Of a DNA stretch of 64,000 bases, positions 12,689-24,240 are shown piece by piece. Position 1 is the first letter of the stretch. Every line of letters begins with the position of its first letter. Origin of the DNA: Anagrus nilaparvatae. Its lineage: Eukaryota; Arthropoda; Insecta; Hymenoptera; Mymaridae. Below the pieces are notes generated by a model. That model worked only from the letters and a program-made list of their open reading frames with translations. It made no database searches and was not told the DNA's origin. Made by a program: the position numbers and the translations under genes. Location of the stretch: the NCBI GenBank assembly GCA_022575985.1, contig JAKSXM010000007.1, forward strand, positions 56,574,501 through 56,638,500. Reading direction: 5' to 3'.

Positions 12689-13726
12689 ACAAGGGGAGTT
12701 CAATACATTTGGAACACCGAATTACACCAAATGGTTATGGATGAGTTTGTTATGTTGAAAAAACATGTCGACTACCCTCCGTTCCTTCCAATGGGCCTTC
12801 TGAGCCTAAAAATGCGGGGGCTAAATGTTATAAAATATGATTTTTTGATAATTTTCAAAGAAACGCCAAAACCTCGCAAGTTAACCAAAACTCTTCTGGT
12901 TGGTCTCATTTTTTTGGTTTAAGTATCACCTTTCATACGCCGTAAACCGCAATTTATTATCACTAATTCTCTTATCACTATAGCCAATTAACCAAACGGT
13001 CATTTTTAGCTAAAAATGATTAATTTTTAAAATGCTGCCAAATTTGTAATTTCTGACGAAAATGGGTTTTATAGGTCTGATAAAATTTTTACAAGCTTCA
13101 AATTTCCAAAAATTTTTCGTTCGTCTCATTTCCTTGATTCGTTTTTAAGTAATGGCTCTTCAAAGTTAGCATTAAAAATGAGCTTTTTTAAAAAATCGTA
13201 AAATTAGGACTGTGACTTTAAATTATCATATCTGGTTAATTAATTTTAATTAATTAATTTTAATTCTATTTAACAAATAATTGCAAATGGTAAAGTCAAG
13301 AAGTTTTGGAAACTTGAAGCTTGTACAAATTTTTTCAGACCTATAAAACCCATTTTCGTCAGAAATTACAAATTTGGCTGCATTTTAAAAATTGGTCATT
13401 TTTAGCTAAAAATGACCGTTTGGTTAATTGGCTATAGTGATGAGAGAATTAGCGATAATAAATTGCGGTTTACGGCGTATGAAAGGTGATACTTAAACCA
13501 AAAAAATGAGACCATCCAGAAGAGTTTTGGTTAACTTGCGAGGTTTTGGCGTTTCTTTGAAAATTATCAAAAAATCATATTTTATAACATTTAGCCCCCG
13601 CATTTTTAGGCTCAGAAGGCCCATTGGAAGGAACGGAGGGTAGTCGACATGTTTTTTCAACATAACAAACTCATCCGTAACCATTTGGTATAATTCGGTG
13701 TTCCAAATGTATTGAACTCCCCTTGT
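12689..13726. repeat. Palindromic element P2, copy A
   Basis: A nearly complete 1.04-kb palindrome with ends ACAAGGGGAGTTCAATAC and the complement. A second copy lies at 50717-51713. Because the arms mirror each other, the same peptide frame (with MVMDEFVMLKKHVDYPPF) is read inward on both arms (12656-12922 plus, 13493-13684 minus). Copy B breaks this frame, so a coding role is unlikely. It abuts P1 and sits inside the outer foldback. This is most simply a non-autonomous foldback DNA element of unknown superfamily. Confidence 0.82.
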
Positions 13727-13935
13727 GAGTGTATTTAAAAAAATTTTGTTTATTATTTAATAAAACAATTATTTTTATACTTTTTTAAAAGTATTTATTA
13801 CTTTTTTATTCCAAATAATTCGTTTTATTAATAAAATATTTAAATAATAAAGGATTCGTTTTTTATAATTTTGAATTCCCACTAAAACTTACCTTAGCTC
13901 AGTAGCGCCCTCAACTCTCTGAAAAACCCTCATTG

Positions 13936-14301
13936 TCATTTAACGTCTGCGTCAATGCGCAGTAAATTTTGTTAAATTAACTACTGTGCAGAGCAGTTAT
14001 GTAAACGCAAGTTATTTTTTAATAGTTTTATTACACAAAAATAATAATAATAGCCTATATTTATAGTTTAAACTATCTGGCAAAACTGCTTAACAAAAAA
14101 CTAAAATATTCAAAATAAAATAAAATTAAATCTATTAAATTATCTTCCAATAAGAATATGAAAAAAAGTGTAAGTTATAATACTTTTGTTACGGAGAAAT
14201 AATAATACTAGACTTCAATTATAGTATCCAAACATCATTTCTCTTGCGAGAAAATTTTTTCTTAAATTACGATAAGCAGGATTTTATGCTAGTCTATTGA
14301 G
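13936..14301. other. Spacer containing a shared 38-bp motif
   Basis: AT-rich, no gene. At 14225-14262 a stretch containing TCATTTCTCTTGCGAGA recurs at 29386-29424 with similar flanks. Confidence 0.45.
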
Positions 14302-14549
14302 AACGCGCGCCAACGCCTCCCACTTTTTTCTTACTTCTATTGGCGATCGCTGTAACTTGATACCAAAGCGGTTTAAGTTTGAAAAGTAGTATAAATTAAA
14401 ATAATTTTTTACTTTAATTTGTTTAAACTAATTTTAAATATTTTAGAAATTTATTTTTAATAAAATAATTAGATAATTTTTTTTTAATTCTTTAAACTCT
14501 TTTCGCGTGATTGACACTAGAGGTATGAAAAAAGAAGGAGGCGCGCGTT
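14302..14549. repeat. Imperfect inverted repeat around GCGCGCC
   Basis: The left arm near 14302-14347 (ACGCGCGCC..TCCCACTTTTTT) pairs with the right arm near 14510-14549 (AAAAAAGAAGGAGGCGCGCG) after allowing a small insertion in the left arm. The arms are about 40 bp with some 160 bp between. They stand out because G+C-rich sequence is rare here. A decayed foldback is the likeliest explanation. Confidence 0.55.
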
Positions 14550-14769
14550 TTTAATACAGTTTTTACCGCATTCGTTTTCTAACTTTTTTTGTGACTAAAA
14601 CTATCTGGCATAAATAAGTGAATATTTTAAAGTATTTTTAGGACAATTTTTGTGCCATACTATGTTGGTGCTGTTTTTATATTAAGCTTCCTCCCTCTAC
14701 CTAGTTAGGAGTTCTGTTAAAATATACGAAAATCGCTTCGCGTGCCAACCCCCGTAGAGTGATTGAGGT

Positions 14770-15225
14770 ATTGTGAAGATGGTTCCATGTTGGCCTGAAA
14801 GGTGTATTTTGTTTGTTTTGACCCAAAGGGTTCACGTGACAGTGGTTGAAGTGTTACCAGATTGGCCCAAAAGGTCCATTTTGGTCCAAAAGGTTTATTT
14901 TGGCCCAAAGAGCTCACGCGTCAGCGTTTACAACATTATAATATATAGGGTATATTCTGGCCTAAATGGACCATTTTGGACCAAAAGTCCACTTTGCTCT
15001 AAAAGGTCTACTTTGGCCCAAAAGGTCCATTTTGGCCCTAAAGGTCTATTTTGGCCCGAAGGGCTCACGCATCAGCATTTTTAGCATTATAATATATAAA
15101 ATAGAGGGGTCCACTTTAGCCCAAAAGGACCACATTGGCCCAAAGGTCTCAGGCGACAGCGGCGACGTCAACGGCAGCGGCGACAGTGGCGGCAGCGTTT
15201 ATAACTTTATAATATATAGAGAGAA
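14770..15225. repeat. 19-bp GGCCCAAAAGGTCC minisatellite with higher-order structure
   Basis: Degenerate 19-base units of the form GGCCCAAAAGGTCCATTTT are arranged in clusters. Each cluster ends in a GCTCACGC(G/A)TCAGCRTTTA-like block followed by an ATTATAATATATA block, giving about four super-units (near 14787, 14868, 14956 and 15106). The last carries a CGG/CGA-rich insertion (GCGGCGACGTCAACGGCAG). Several frames stay open across it because the unit lacks stops; these are repeat artefacts and not genes. The unit contains the internal palindrome GGACCAAAAGTCC in some copies. Confidence 0.85.
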
Positions 15226-15229
15226 TGAC

Positions 15230-18200
15230 GTATGTAATAGATGTCTGTAACTACTGTCTGTACTAAACTGTCTGTTACTACTTACCATAAGAATACCGTC
15301 TTTTGAAGAAGTTCAATTTCTAATATGTAAGTTCGTGAATCTTTTTAATAATGAGGCAGTCATAAAAATAAAAAATATCCAAATAATACATTTTGAAAGG
15401 TTGGTAATATTTCCGTATACAATAAATTCTACAAAATTCGATACCAATAAATTGTTGTTTCTTAAATTCGCAATTAAAACAGAACATCCCATATAAAATT
15501 TTTGTTTTCTATTTTTTGTCTGTAAAAAAAGAAAAAAAATGTAAAAAATAATGAAATTATCGAGATACAGAAATTGAAACACGGAAGCAAAGAGTAAATT
15601 ATAAGATATTTATTAGTTATAATGCGTAAACTAAAAAAAAAAATTACGGCTGTATTATATATTATGCATAACCACTATGAGCATCATCGCAATGTTCCTT
15701 TTCTCGCACGAAAACTTTTGTTTCCCATAGTATTAGTGCATTATAGTCTTATACTTTTGTTATTGCTTCTGTTACAAAAGGATGGACGTTTTTTTTTTTA
15801 TAATAAGTTTTTGTATTATAAAATATAAGAAATTTTTTTATTTTTTTTAAAACTTTTAACTATGCATAACGGTTCAAATTTGCTCTATATATATTATTAT
15901 AATATGGAAGTATAACCCTACTTAAAATATTTTTTTTTTTAATTTTAAAATTGTATACATAAAGTCCTCTTATTAGGCTCAAGTTTATATGTAAGATAAC
16001 AATGGAGCACATATGGTTATTGTTGTCGTGTTGCGTTAAAATGTGATACCCTCAAGATATTTTTCTTCTTTGTCTTTTTAACTCTTTTTTTCTATTTGAG
16101 TCATCTTCTTGAAAAAAAAATTTTTTTATATTTTTTAAACTTATAGAACACTTATTGCTTTTCCTTTCAAAAGAAAGGATGTGAAAATGGAATAAGGGAG
16201 ATGGTTGGCGATCCATATATAAAAGAATCCGATTATCACCGTTATTGAACTTAGAAAGAAACACTTTATTTGATAAGAATTACCTATCAAAACTAATGTG
16301 TCACGAAAAAATTTTTCTTTACAAAGTTACTCCAAAGTACATTTTTTATGAAAAATAATGGAGTTATTTAAAAGATTGGCATAAAATGTGACCTGGGGCC
16401 ATTTTTTTGTGTTTCCTAAGAAAAATAACCAAACTGTCTGTGAGAATTTCTTGAGTTCATGTTCCTATAATTTTTTATTTAAAATTTATTTTCTATTTAA
16501 TTGATTAATTAATAACAAAATTTAATCTTATTCAAATAATTAATAACAATCTTAATCACAAACGTACGTTAAATTAAGTTAAGTTAATCAGCAATTACTA
16601 CTCAGGTTCACATACATATACGCATATATATATATGATTGGCTGCATTTTAAAGTCTCAAATAAAAATAAACAATTAAACGTAAAGTTTTATTAAATCAA
16701 CATTTTACTCTGGTGACTTTTCTTGTAAAACTATACTTGACTAAATTCAGCCTTTTGTTTTTTTTTTCTTAAAACTTTCAGTTTTTACATTTTACATTTT
16801 TCCAATAAATAAAAAAAATTTTAAATTTAATTTTCTTCCCAGCTGACAAAGAAAAATTGAATACGGTTGTGACCCAGATGCATAAATAAAGGATGACCCA
16901 TATCAAAATTTGCCTACACTCAACTATACAATAAATTACATGTGATCTGGGATGTTCATTTTTTCTGGACATGGGGTCGTAATATACTGATTTTATCTGC
17001 AGCCTCCGTAAGTAATTTACCTGAAAAATTCAAAGGGGTTCCTACATTTTTTTTAGACCCAGACATACAAAAAAAGGATCAGAAGTACCAACACTTTACT
17101 TGGGCTTTAGCTTAAAATTTTTAGACTTTCGTTTACTGGGTGAAATTAAATTCATAGGAAAATTATTTTGAGGCGAATATTAAATCATTTTGTGGCTGAT
17201 TTTAAGATTCATCCTTTCTGCCTCAAAAGATCCTTTTCTCAGTGTGATAATTGCCAAACCGAGTGCCAAACAAATAAGAGTTTCAAAATTTTAGCTTATT
17301 AGATCATGTATAATTATTGCTGACCTAGTAAATACAAATTAAAATGTTTTTCATGAGACCAAAATTTGGCAGTAATACTTCATGTACAACTCATTCTTTC
17401 TTAATCTTGGTCACTTTAATTTCAAAATTCCAGGCTACATAATGTACAATTATAAATTAAATACTATTAAAAGCTTAGAAAAATAAAGTTATAAAGTCTC
17501 GATACGTAGTAATTAAACATATTAAATAAAAAAATGTTAAACCTTTAAAATGACTTTTTCTTAAATCGTCATAATAATAAAACTTTTATACTAAAGAGTA
17601 TGAAATCTTTAATTTAAAAGTTGTTCCATTTTAATTAAAATGAAAGTTAATTCACCTTATACTAGATCCTTTTATTTCACATGAACAAGATTTTACTGTA
17701 CATACATAAAATCCCCAACAAAAAAAAAATTCCTTTTTTTTGTTTTACGTGTCTCATTTACTCTTTTTTATTATCATTTTCTTTTATATGCACGTAAATA
17801 AATGAATATAGTTATAGATGAAAAAGTTAGTGGTGTATAACAGACACACATACAAAAAAAAAAAAAAACGGTGAACTGTCAAAGTAAAACGGCGGATTAG
17901 ATACTATATAAGCACTCGATCTATTGCTATAGATAAAAGAAAATTTTTTTACCCCATCGGATATTGCAATATTACAGTTAGTTATACTGTTTATATATAT
18001 AGAATAGATGGAATTCTTGTGATGTGATATCGTGATATTTAATAGTGAAAAAAAAAAATAATCGAAAGAATTTTGTTTGTAAAATACTTTAAATGATTTA
18101 ATTTAATTAATATTTGAGTTTTTTTTTATTTGCATATAGGGCGTTTCATACTAGGTAGCGTAAATTTAAAATTATTTTTTTATTTTATCAATGAAAAAAA

Positions 18201-18320
18201 ATAATTTTTGAATGAGAAGAAAAGTGTAATAAAACTTTTTTTTTGTAAGTAAAATCGGAGAAAGTTAAAAAAAAATAAAATTCTGTAAAATTTTTTCTGG
18301 TAAATCTGAAAATCGAGAAG
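15230..18320. other. AT-rich spacer, no gene seen
   Basis: Open frames at 15313-15582, 15622-15828, 16052-16264 and 16778-16972 have AT-driven composition and no recognised domain. A TATA-like ATATAAG lies near 17907 but nothing downstream supports a gene. Confidence 0.5.
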
Positions 18321-18322
18321 GA

Positions 18323-18390
18323 AGGTCAAATGCGTCCGATTTAAGGGGGATGGTGAAATGTATTGGATTTAAGGGGAGCAGTCAATCCTA
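18323..18390. repeat. Two-unit 29-bp tandem, possible fragment of the poly-G family
   Basis: GGTCAAATGCGTCCGATTTA and GGTGAAATGTATTGGATTTA, each followed by AAGGGG, start 29 bases apart (18323 and 18352). The pair of G-rich GGTCAAAT blocks resembles the core of the family at 19340 and 50327, so this may be an isolated remnant. Confidence 0.45.
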
Positions 18391-19339
18391 GTTTTGAAAA
18401 TTATTAGTTTTTTTTTTTTATAATAAATTAGGGTTATTTACTTAAAATCTAAAAAGGCAATAACTATCCCTTATTTTATAATTGAAAAATTTTTATATAG
18501 CTGCGATTTCGAAGCCCTAGACAATCAAACAGACATGGTAATATATTTTCACAATTTAAATACGTTTTGAAAGGTCAGTTTAACAAAGAATTACTCATCT
18601 CTAAAATGTTAAAATTCGTAATATTCATTACTTTATTAATTGATAATTATAATTAAAATTTTTCTGTTTTATAAAAAACGAATATGTTTATAAAAAAAAA
18701 AAAAACGAACTTTTTATGCAGACATTTTTTTCATCACGTAGGTACATGTGTATATCATAAGAAAAATTTTAATTAATAATAAATTTAATAAAATATAATT
18801 AACTTTTAATATGTAGCAGAAAAAAGTAAAAAATTTTAATTTGCAATTATATTTAATCAAATTAAAAAATATTTCTTTATTTCAAAGGATATTATCTCAT
18901 GCGAATTAAATTAGCTCCTAGACATAAGTTACATTTTTTTACCTAAACTTCAGTACTCTCGTAACTATCTAACAAACTTAAAAAAAAAAAATCGTAAAAA
19001 AAAAAAACTAATGAGACTTCTATCATTAGAAAGAAAAAAAAAGTTCGTTTTCATTTTGTATCTACATTTCAACGAGGTTTCTGAAAAGTTTTTTGTATTT
19101 AAACATCGTAAAAAGATCATAAAAACGTTTCGAGTTAACTGAGTATTCTATTTAACAAATTTTACTTAAAAGTATCATCAATGATCATAAATTAAGTATT
19201 TATTCTATATATTTACATTAATCATTTGGACCTTGATTATACTCACACATACTTATCTGCTCACACAAATACGTATTATGTATAAAATACCTACATTTAT
19301 ATGAATAAAACTTACTTTTCCTAGCAGACTAAAGTTTTT
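18391..19339. other. AT-rich spacer, no gene seen
   Basis: Poly-A and poly-T tracts only; no frame or repeat could be supported. Confidence 0.5.
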
Positions 19340-19636
19340 AACATGGAACATGGTCTGGCTCAACAGGGGGGGGGGTGAAAAATTGGCGTTTTTTTGGGGG
19401 GGGGGGGGGTGAAATGGATTTAAAATATTTTTGATTAGGGACTTAAAATAATTTGAAGTGGGAATCAGGGTCTTATAAGGCCCTGATAAGAACATGAGCT
19501 TAGAATACTTTAGGTATATGAACTTAGGATAATTTATATTTCGGGATTTACTGTAATTTCGATTTTTCGATTTATAACTGTTATGAGTGAACATGTTCCA
19601 TGCTCGTTGGTTGTGTAGTTACACAAACCGGTTATA
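19340..19636 (+). repeat. Poly-G hairpin family, copy 1
   Basis: Begins ACATGGAACATGG and ends with the complementary ACATGTTCCATG at 19591-19602, followed by TTACACAAACCGGTTATAA. Inside are two long G runs, each followed by TGAAA, and then degenerate units like GGGACTTAAAATAAT. Related copies lie at 32150, 50327, 57345 and 63200. The minus-strand 113-codon frame over it, with a run of prolines, is the translation of the G runs and not a gene. Confidence 0.75.
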
Positions 19637-21371
19637 ATTATTATTTTTCTTCTAATTTTTGGGCACAAAAAAATTGTAACTAAAAACAAAATATTTGTTT
19701 TGACTTTGGCGAGTGCAGTAATTTAACATTGTTTTTCTCTAGATATGTAAATTGGATTTTTTAAACCTTGAATTCTTTGTAAATCGATTTTAAAATTCCC
19801 ATAAAAATATTTCAATCAGCAAAATTTATGCTGATCTTTTTAAAAACAAAATAAAAATCAATCAAAAAAACCAGATTTTATTACAAACAGCTTTTATTAA
19901 AATAAATAAAAAAATGCTTCATTATTAAATTTTTTACATTATGATTTTAACTTTTATAAAATAAAAAATAGAGTAAATATTAAAAAGGAATAAAAATACA
20001 AATTTGTTTTATTATTTAAATATAATAAAAACTTTTTAAATGAAATAAATAAAGCTCTATATGGGTAGATTTACTTAAATTTTACAAAAATTGCATGGGC
20101 TGGTTTTAAAAATTAAATAAAAGTATTAAATTCTGAAGAATGGCAGCCCTGCACCTCCCTTGTTACAATTGTTCTCTTAGGCAAATATCTTTTGAAACCC
20201 CCTCTGCTTAACCATTTCCCCCCTAGAAATTTTCTTCGCAGATAATTATTACCCTAAAAATTTAATCAAAATCGACACCTTTGGTTCTAGCTTACCCTAG
20301 AGGTAGAGATGTAAGTACACAATTGGTGGTAAGTAGAATATTTGGATTCTTATTTCAGGTACTTTGCCCCCAAATCCCCATAGGTGGGCTAAGGCCCCTT
20401 CAACCCCCTTTTGTCTTGTTTATCGTAGGGGTAGATGCGTTTACATTTTAAATAGTATAACTATTAGTTTATAATCTTAGTACTCTATATATTTGAAAAT
20501 TTATTTGTGTGTCTGTCTGTGTGTGAGCTGAAGATATGCTGAATCAATTTAAATAAAACCGGTGACAAAATTATAAAAAAAAAAAAATAAAAAATAATTT
20601 ATATTTGACATTTCTTTTTGTTTTTTTACTAACAACGTCAAAATATTTACATAAAAATTAAATTAAAATATTGAATGCACAAATAAAAAAAAGAAAGCAA
20701 ATATAAATAAATATAAAAACAAATATAAAATATTTTAATATATCTATAAGCCCAATAGTTAAAAAAAATTTTTTTATCAAATTACATTTCGTATAAAAAG
20801 CGAAGAAATATTTTTAAACAAAAGAAAAATAATAAAAAAAAAAAACGCAAATGTTTCCTTTCAAAAAAAAACGTAAAAATTGACTTTTTTGAAGAAAAAA
20901 GAAAATAAAAAATTCTGCATAAAATTTTCTGTAAATAAAACTTATATAAATGTAAAAAAACGTTATAAAATAGTACTATATATGGATGTAAACGTCGATA
21001 AACGTATGAAGTTAAAATAAAAAAAAGAAAAAAAATGAAAATTTTTGTTTATATATATAAATGTATATGTAAAAACCGTTAAAAGCAATCCCATATAAAG
21101 CGTTAGTCCTTGTATAAAATCAAGAGAAGAACAACGTTTTCTATGTATGTATATGATGTATATAAAAGAGAAAGACAAATCTTATGCAACTTTACTTAGT
21201 AATTTTCGGCTTCTCTCTTTTTCTATACTAACAATTTCACTCGTTTTCACTCACTCGAATAACGGAAGGATATACATATATATACGTATATGTAATCTTT
21301 TTTCATAAAAGCGAGATAGAAATAAAAGAAGAAAAAGCAAAGTACTTTGAAGTTCACTTTATATATATATA

Positions 21372-21410
<39 letters not shown>

Positions 21411-21944
21411 GAAAAAGCTCCATTAACAGAACCATTTGAATATTTGCAAACCCTTTCGTCTCTCTTTTGAAAAAAATCGAGTTTATTTGTGTACGTGTGT
21501 GTGTGTATGGTATGTCACTTCCATTCATTCTTGTCGTATCCAATATAGTAGCTCGTATTTAAACTCTTCTCTTCTGTTCACCACGAAAACCAACCGCGCC
21601 CAACCTTAGTTTTCGTTATTTATACAAACAACCTTTGGGTAACCTCTGGATAATTTTCGTTAAACCTCTTTTTAGTTTTATAATTTTTTTTCATTTTCTC
21701 CTTTCATTTTTACTCATTATTTATCTAATCTTGACAATATTTATTTACTTTGTATAAATTTTACTAGTTTCAGATTTAACTGCTTCAAAGCTTTTGTATT
21801 TTCTCTCATAGCGATAAATAATAAAAAATTTTAGCTTTTTTTTAAGGTAATATATTTTATATACGAAAATATTACGGAAAATCAAAAAATTCACTAGCTA
21901 CGTTGCAGGTTTTAAAAGTCGATTGATTCAGTTTAATGTATCGG
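19637..21944. other. AT-rich spacer with short simple repeats
   Basis: A slightly G+C-richer patch at 20140-20460 has no recognisable content. (TA)n lies at 21358-21405 and (GT)n near 21490-21505. Minus-strand frames at 20963-21178 and 21247-21543 run through these and are not called. A pyrimidine-rich patch near 21570-21610 could be regulatory or UTR, but nothing decides it. Confidence 0.45.
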
Positions 21945-22285
21945 TACCCGAAAACTGTTTCGGGTAAACCCGGAATATTTTAGAGATCTGAAGGTATTAT
22001 TTTTAATCGGAAATTTCCCTTTATGATTCTATGAATATTTTTATAATATTTTCGTTTAATTTTAGATAATAAATTATTTTTTTTTGTTTAATGGAATGTT
22101 GTTTCTCACTATTTCGCCTCTTTTCTACGCATTAACGAAAATTTTTTTAATTACTTAAAATATTTTTGGATTTGTTAAACCAGGTAAAATACCGATTCAA
22201 AATCGTTTCTGCAGACGAAGTATTGGTTTATCCAAAAACTGACCCTGAAAAAAAAAATACCGAATTTTCGGGTGGGATACCCTGA
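21945..22285. repeat. Degenerate palindrome with CCCGAAA/TTTCGGG ends
   Basis: The left part (TACCCGAAAACTGTTTCGGG, then CCCGGAATATTTT) is imperfectly complementary to 22235-22285 (AATACCGAATTTTCGGGTGG, then ACCCTGAAACTG). Both arms also carry small internal hairpins. It is probably an old foldback element. Confidence 0.45.
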
Positions 22286-24005
22286 AACTGAATTCTTTTA
22301 AGCTCCTTATTGGCTTCACTAATTTTTTTGTTAATTTTGATATTATTTTCTCCTTTCAGTCCTATATTTGTTATAACAAACCTATTTTATCTAAACAAAC
22401 AATTAAATTTTAACATTAAAAAAAAAATTACTTGAATACATGTAAAAATTGACACAAAAAATTTAACTAACAAAAAACAAAAGCATAAATGAATTCAAAA
22501 ATTTTTATATACAAACACTATATTTATTCATCATCTTTCATATAGAAATAATAATTATAAATAAAAGTGTATAAATTTATGTTTTTTACTCTCATTAAAA
22601 CGTCATGTTATATTATGATGTTACACATAAACAAAAAAAAAAAAAAAAAAAAATTAAAGTAAAATATTTTAAAATATAATGACAAAAAAAGAAAAAAAAG
22701 TGCATATATATACCAACATTTGCTGCTTTTTTTCTTCATATTTTTAATATATATCTAAAAAACTAAATTAAAAGAACGGGGTTCTTTGATCATCTTTAGA
22801 GCAGAATAATTGTAGCCGGTATGATTACAGGGTAGCATTTTTATTACATATAAATACGTTTTTTTTTTGTCTTAATGCGTAATGCGTTAGTAATGATAGT
22901 TTTATATGCACATAAAAGTACATTTATGTAGAGCGTGATAATATATAGAAATCTAGTTACATTATATTATCGATGAAAAAAAAAGAAGAAAAAGAAAAAA
23001 AAAGGAAATCGAAAGTACATAATGAGGAAGCAAGCGAAAGGCTTTGAAGATTTATGTTGAGCTCATTTCTTTCTATACCTTTTTGCAAGTTTTACTTATA
23101 GTATTACTGCTAAAAAAGAGAATCGCCATGTATCTTCTTACTTGAAAACTTGACTTTTCTTCGCACTTATCCTCAACGAAATTTTCATACTTTTTTATTT
23201 TTATAAGAGAAAATTTCATATATTCATAATAAAATACTTTGGATTATGTAATAATTTTTTATTATGTTTACTTAAATAAATTTATTTGTATTTCTAATAA
23301 GTATTTTTAATGTGAAAATGAAAAGTAATGATTTAGAAGTTTTAAAAGTTAATATTCTTGAATTATGTGGCTTATTGAAGTAGGAACTTTCTGAAGTATG
23401 ACAAGGTTGACAATAAGGGGTAAACATGTCAAATTTGAGGTTATGAAATTTCTTATGCTTGATGTTTCAAGAAAATTTAAAAAATAAGTTTTACTCATTT
23501 AAAATGCGAGCGCTGCGACATGGTAGGATTAAAAAAAAAAAATTTAACAAAAAAATTTAATTTTTCTTTAGTTTTTAGGTCATTTGCAACCAAATAAATG
23601 AAAAAAAATTCCGGCTGCCATATCCGGAATTTTGGTAGCCGCATTTCTTTTGTTATTGCCATATTTTGCTGAAAATTTTTCTGCAAAATGTTACTCAATT
23701 TGATGTAAATTATAATATTGGGTATTTAAAAATCGCATTGAATTATAAAAAAAGGATTTTTTAAATTAGGCACTTTTCCCCTGCCATTTTAAATCTCTAT
23801 GAATATGAATTCTTGGTTATTTTTAATAGAAGTTTTGCCTAAATTATAAAACTCTTTTTTTTAATTTTGTCAAAAAATACATAAAGTAATACTAGAGTAC
23901 ATTAAGTAAGGGTATATTAATTGCACCCCTAAACCATATAAACTACACCTAAATAGCTTAAAATATATAATAAACAATTATAGTTATAAAATTGGTATAA
24001 AATGA
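22286..24005. other. AT-rich spacer, no gene seen
   Basis: Includes a 21-base A run at 22633-22653 and a small perfect hairpin near 23609 (AATTCCGG...CCGGAATT). The minus-strand frame at 23495-23698 crosses the hairpin and is unsupported. Confidence 0.5.
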
Positions 24006-24240
24006 ATAGTATATTTACGGCTCGAGTCCAGAAAAGTAAAGAATGGCCCAAATCGCACGTAAATTACCTTCCGAGGCGGTAAACTGCGATTTGGGGCATT
24101 CTTTATTTATGGACAAGGGTCGTATAACATTTTTCTGTGTCAGTGGCGAGAAAATACGTCTTTTCCAGACGCGCAGCGTCCGGGAAATACGTGATTTCTC
24201 GACGCAGACCAGAAAAAAATTATTTGAAAAAACAGTATAT
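24006..24240 (+). repeat. Compound-hairpin repeat unit (single copy)
   Basis: Runs from ATAGTATATTTACGGCTCGA through hairpin A (AAAGAATGGCCCAAATCGCA paired with TGCGATTTGGGGCATTCTTT, about 24039-24104) to hairpin B (GGCGAGAAAATACGTC near 24143 paired with ACGTGATTTCTCGACGC near 24190). The same unit occurs in reverse orientation, tandemly, at 53880-54565. Relative to those copies the loop of hairpin A lacks about a dozen bases. The 89-codon frame at 24043 is a by-product. Confidence 0.8.

Larger units (their letters stand above)
11594..13935. repeat. Outer foldback element with long inverted arms
   Basis: The left arm (11594-11813) begins CAATGAGGGTTTTTCAGAGA and is matched in reverse complement by the right arm (13727-13935), which ends AAAACCCTCATTG. 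Arm identity is high over more than 200 bp, including GAGGGCGCTACTGAGCTAAG. The spacer between the arms is filled by two further palindromes. No transposase frame is present. The flanking bases (TCT left, TCA right) give no convincing target duplication. Confidence 0.8.

Noticed and set aside
11594..13935. Palindromes as assembly artefacts
   Set aside because: The independent second copy of P2, and the TTAA borders of the comparable palindrome at 44.8 kb, make biological origin more likely, though long reads are needed to be certain.
14773..15250. Overlapping frames of 94-103 codons
   Set aside because: They arise from a 19-bp tandem repeat that lacks stop codons in several frames.
17900..17930. 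TATA-containing promoter
   Set aside because: TATA-like strings are expected by chance in such AT-rich DNA, and no transcript or frame follows.
19253..19594. 113-codon minus-strand frame with a proline run
   Set aside because: It is the translation of the poly-G runs of a dispersed repeat.
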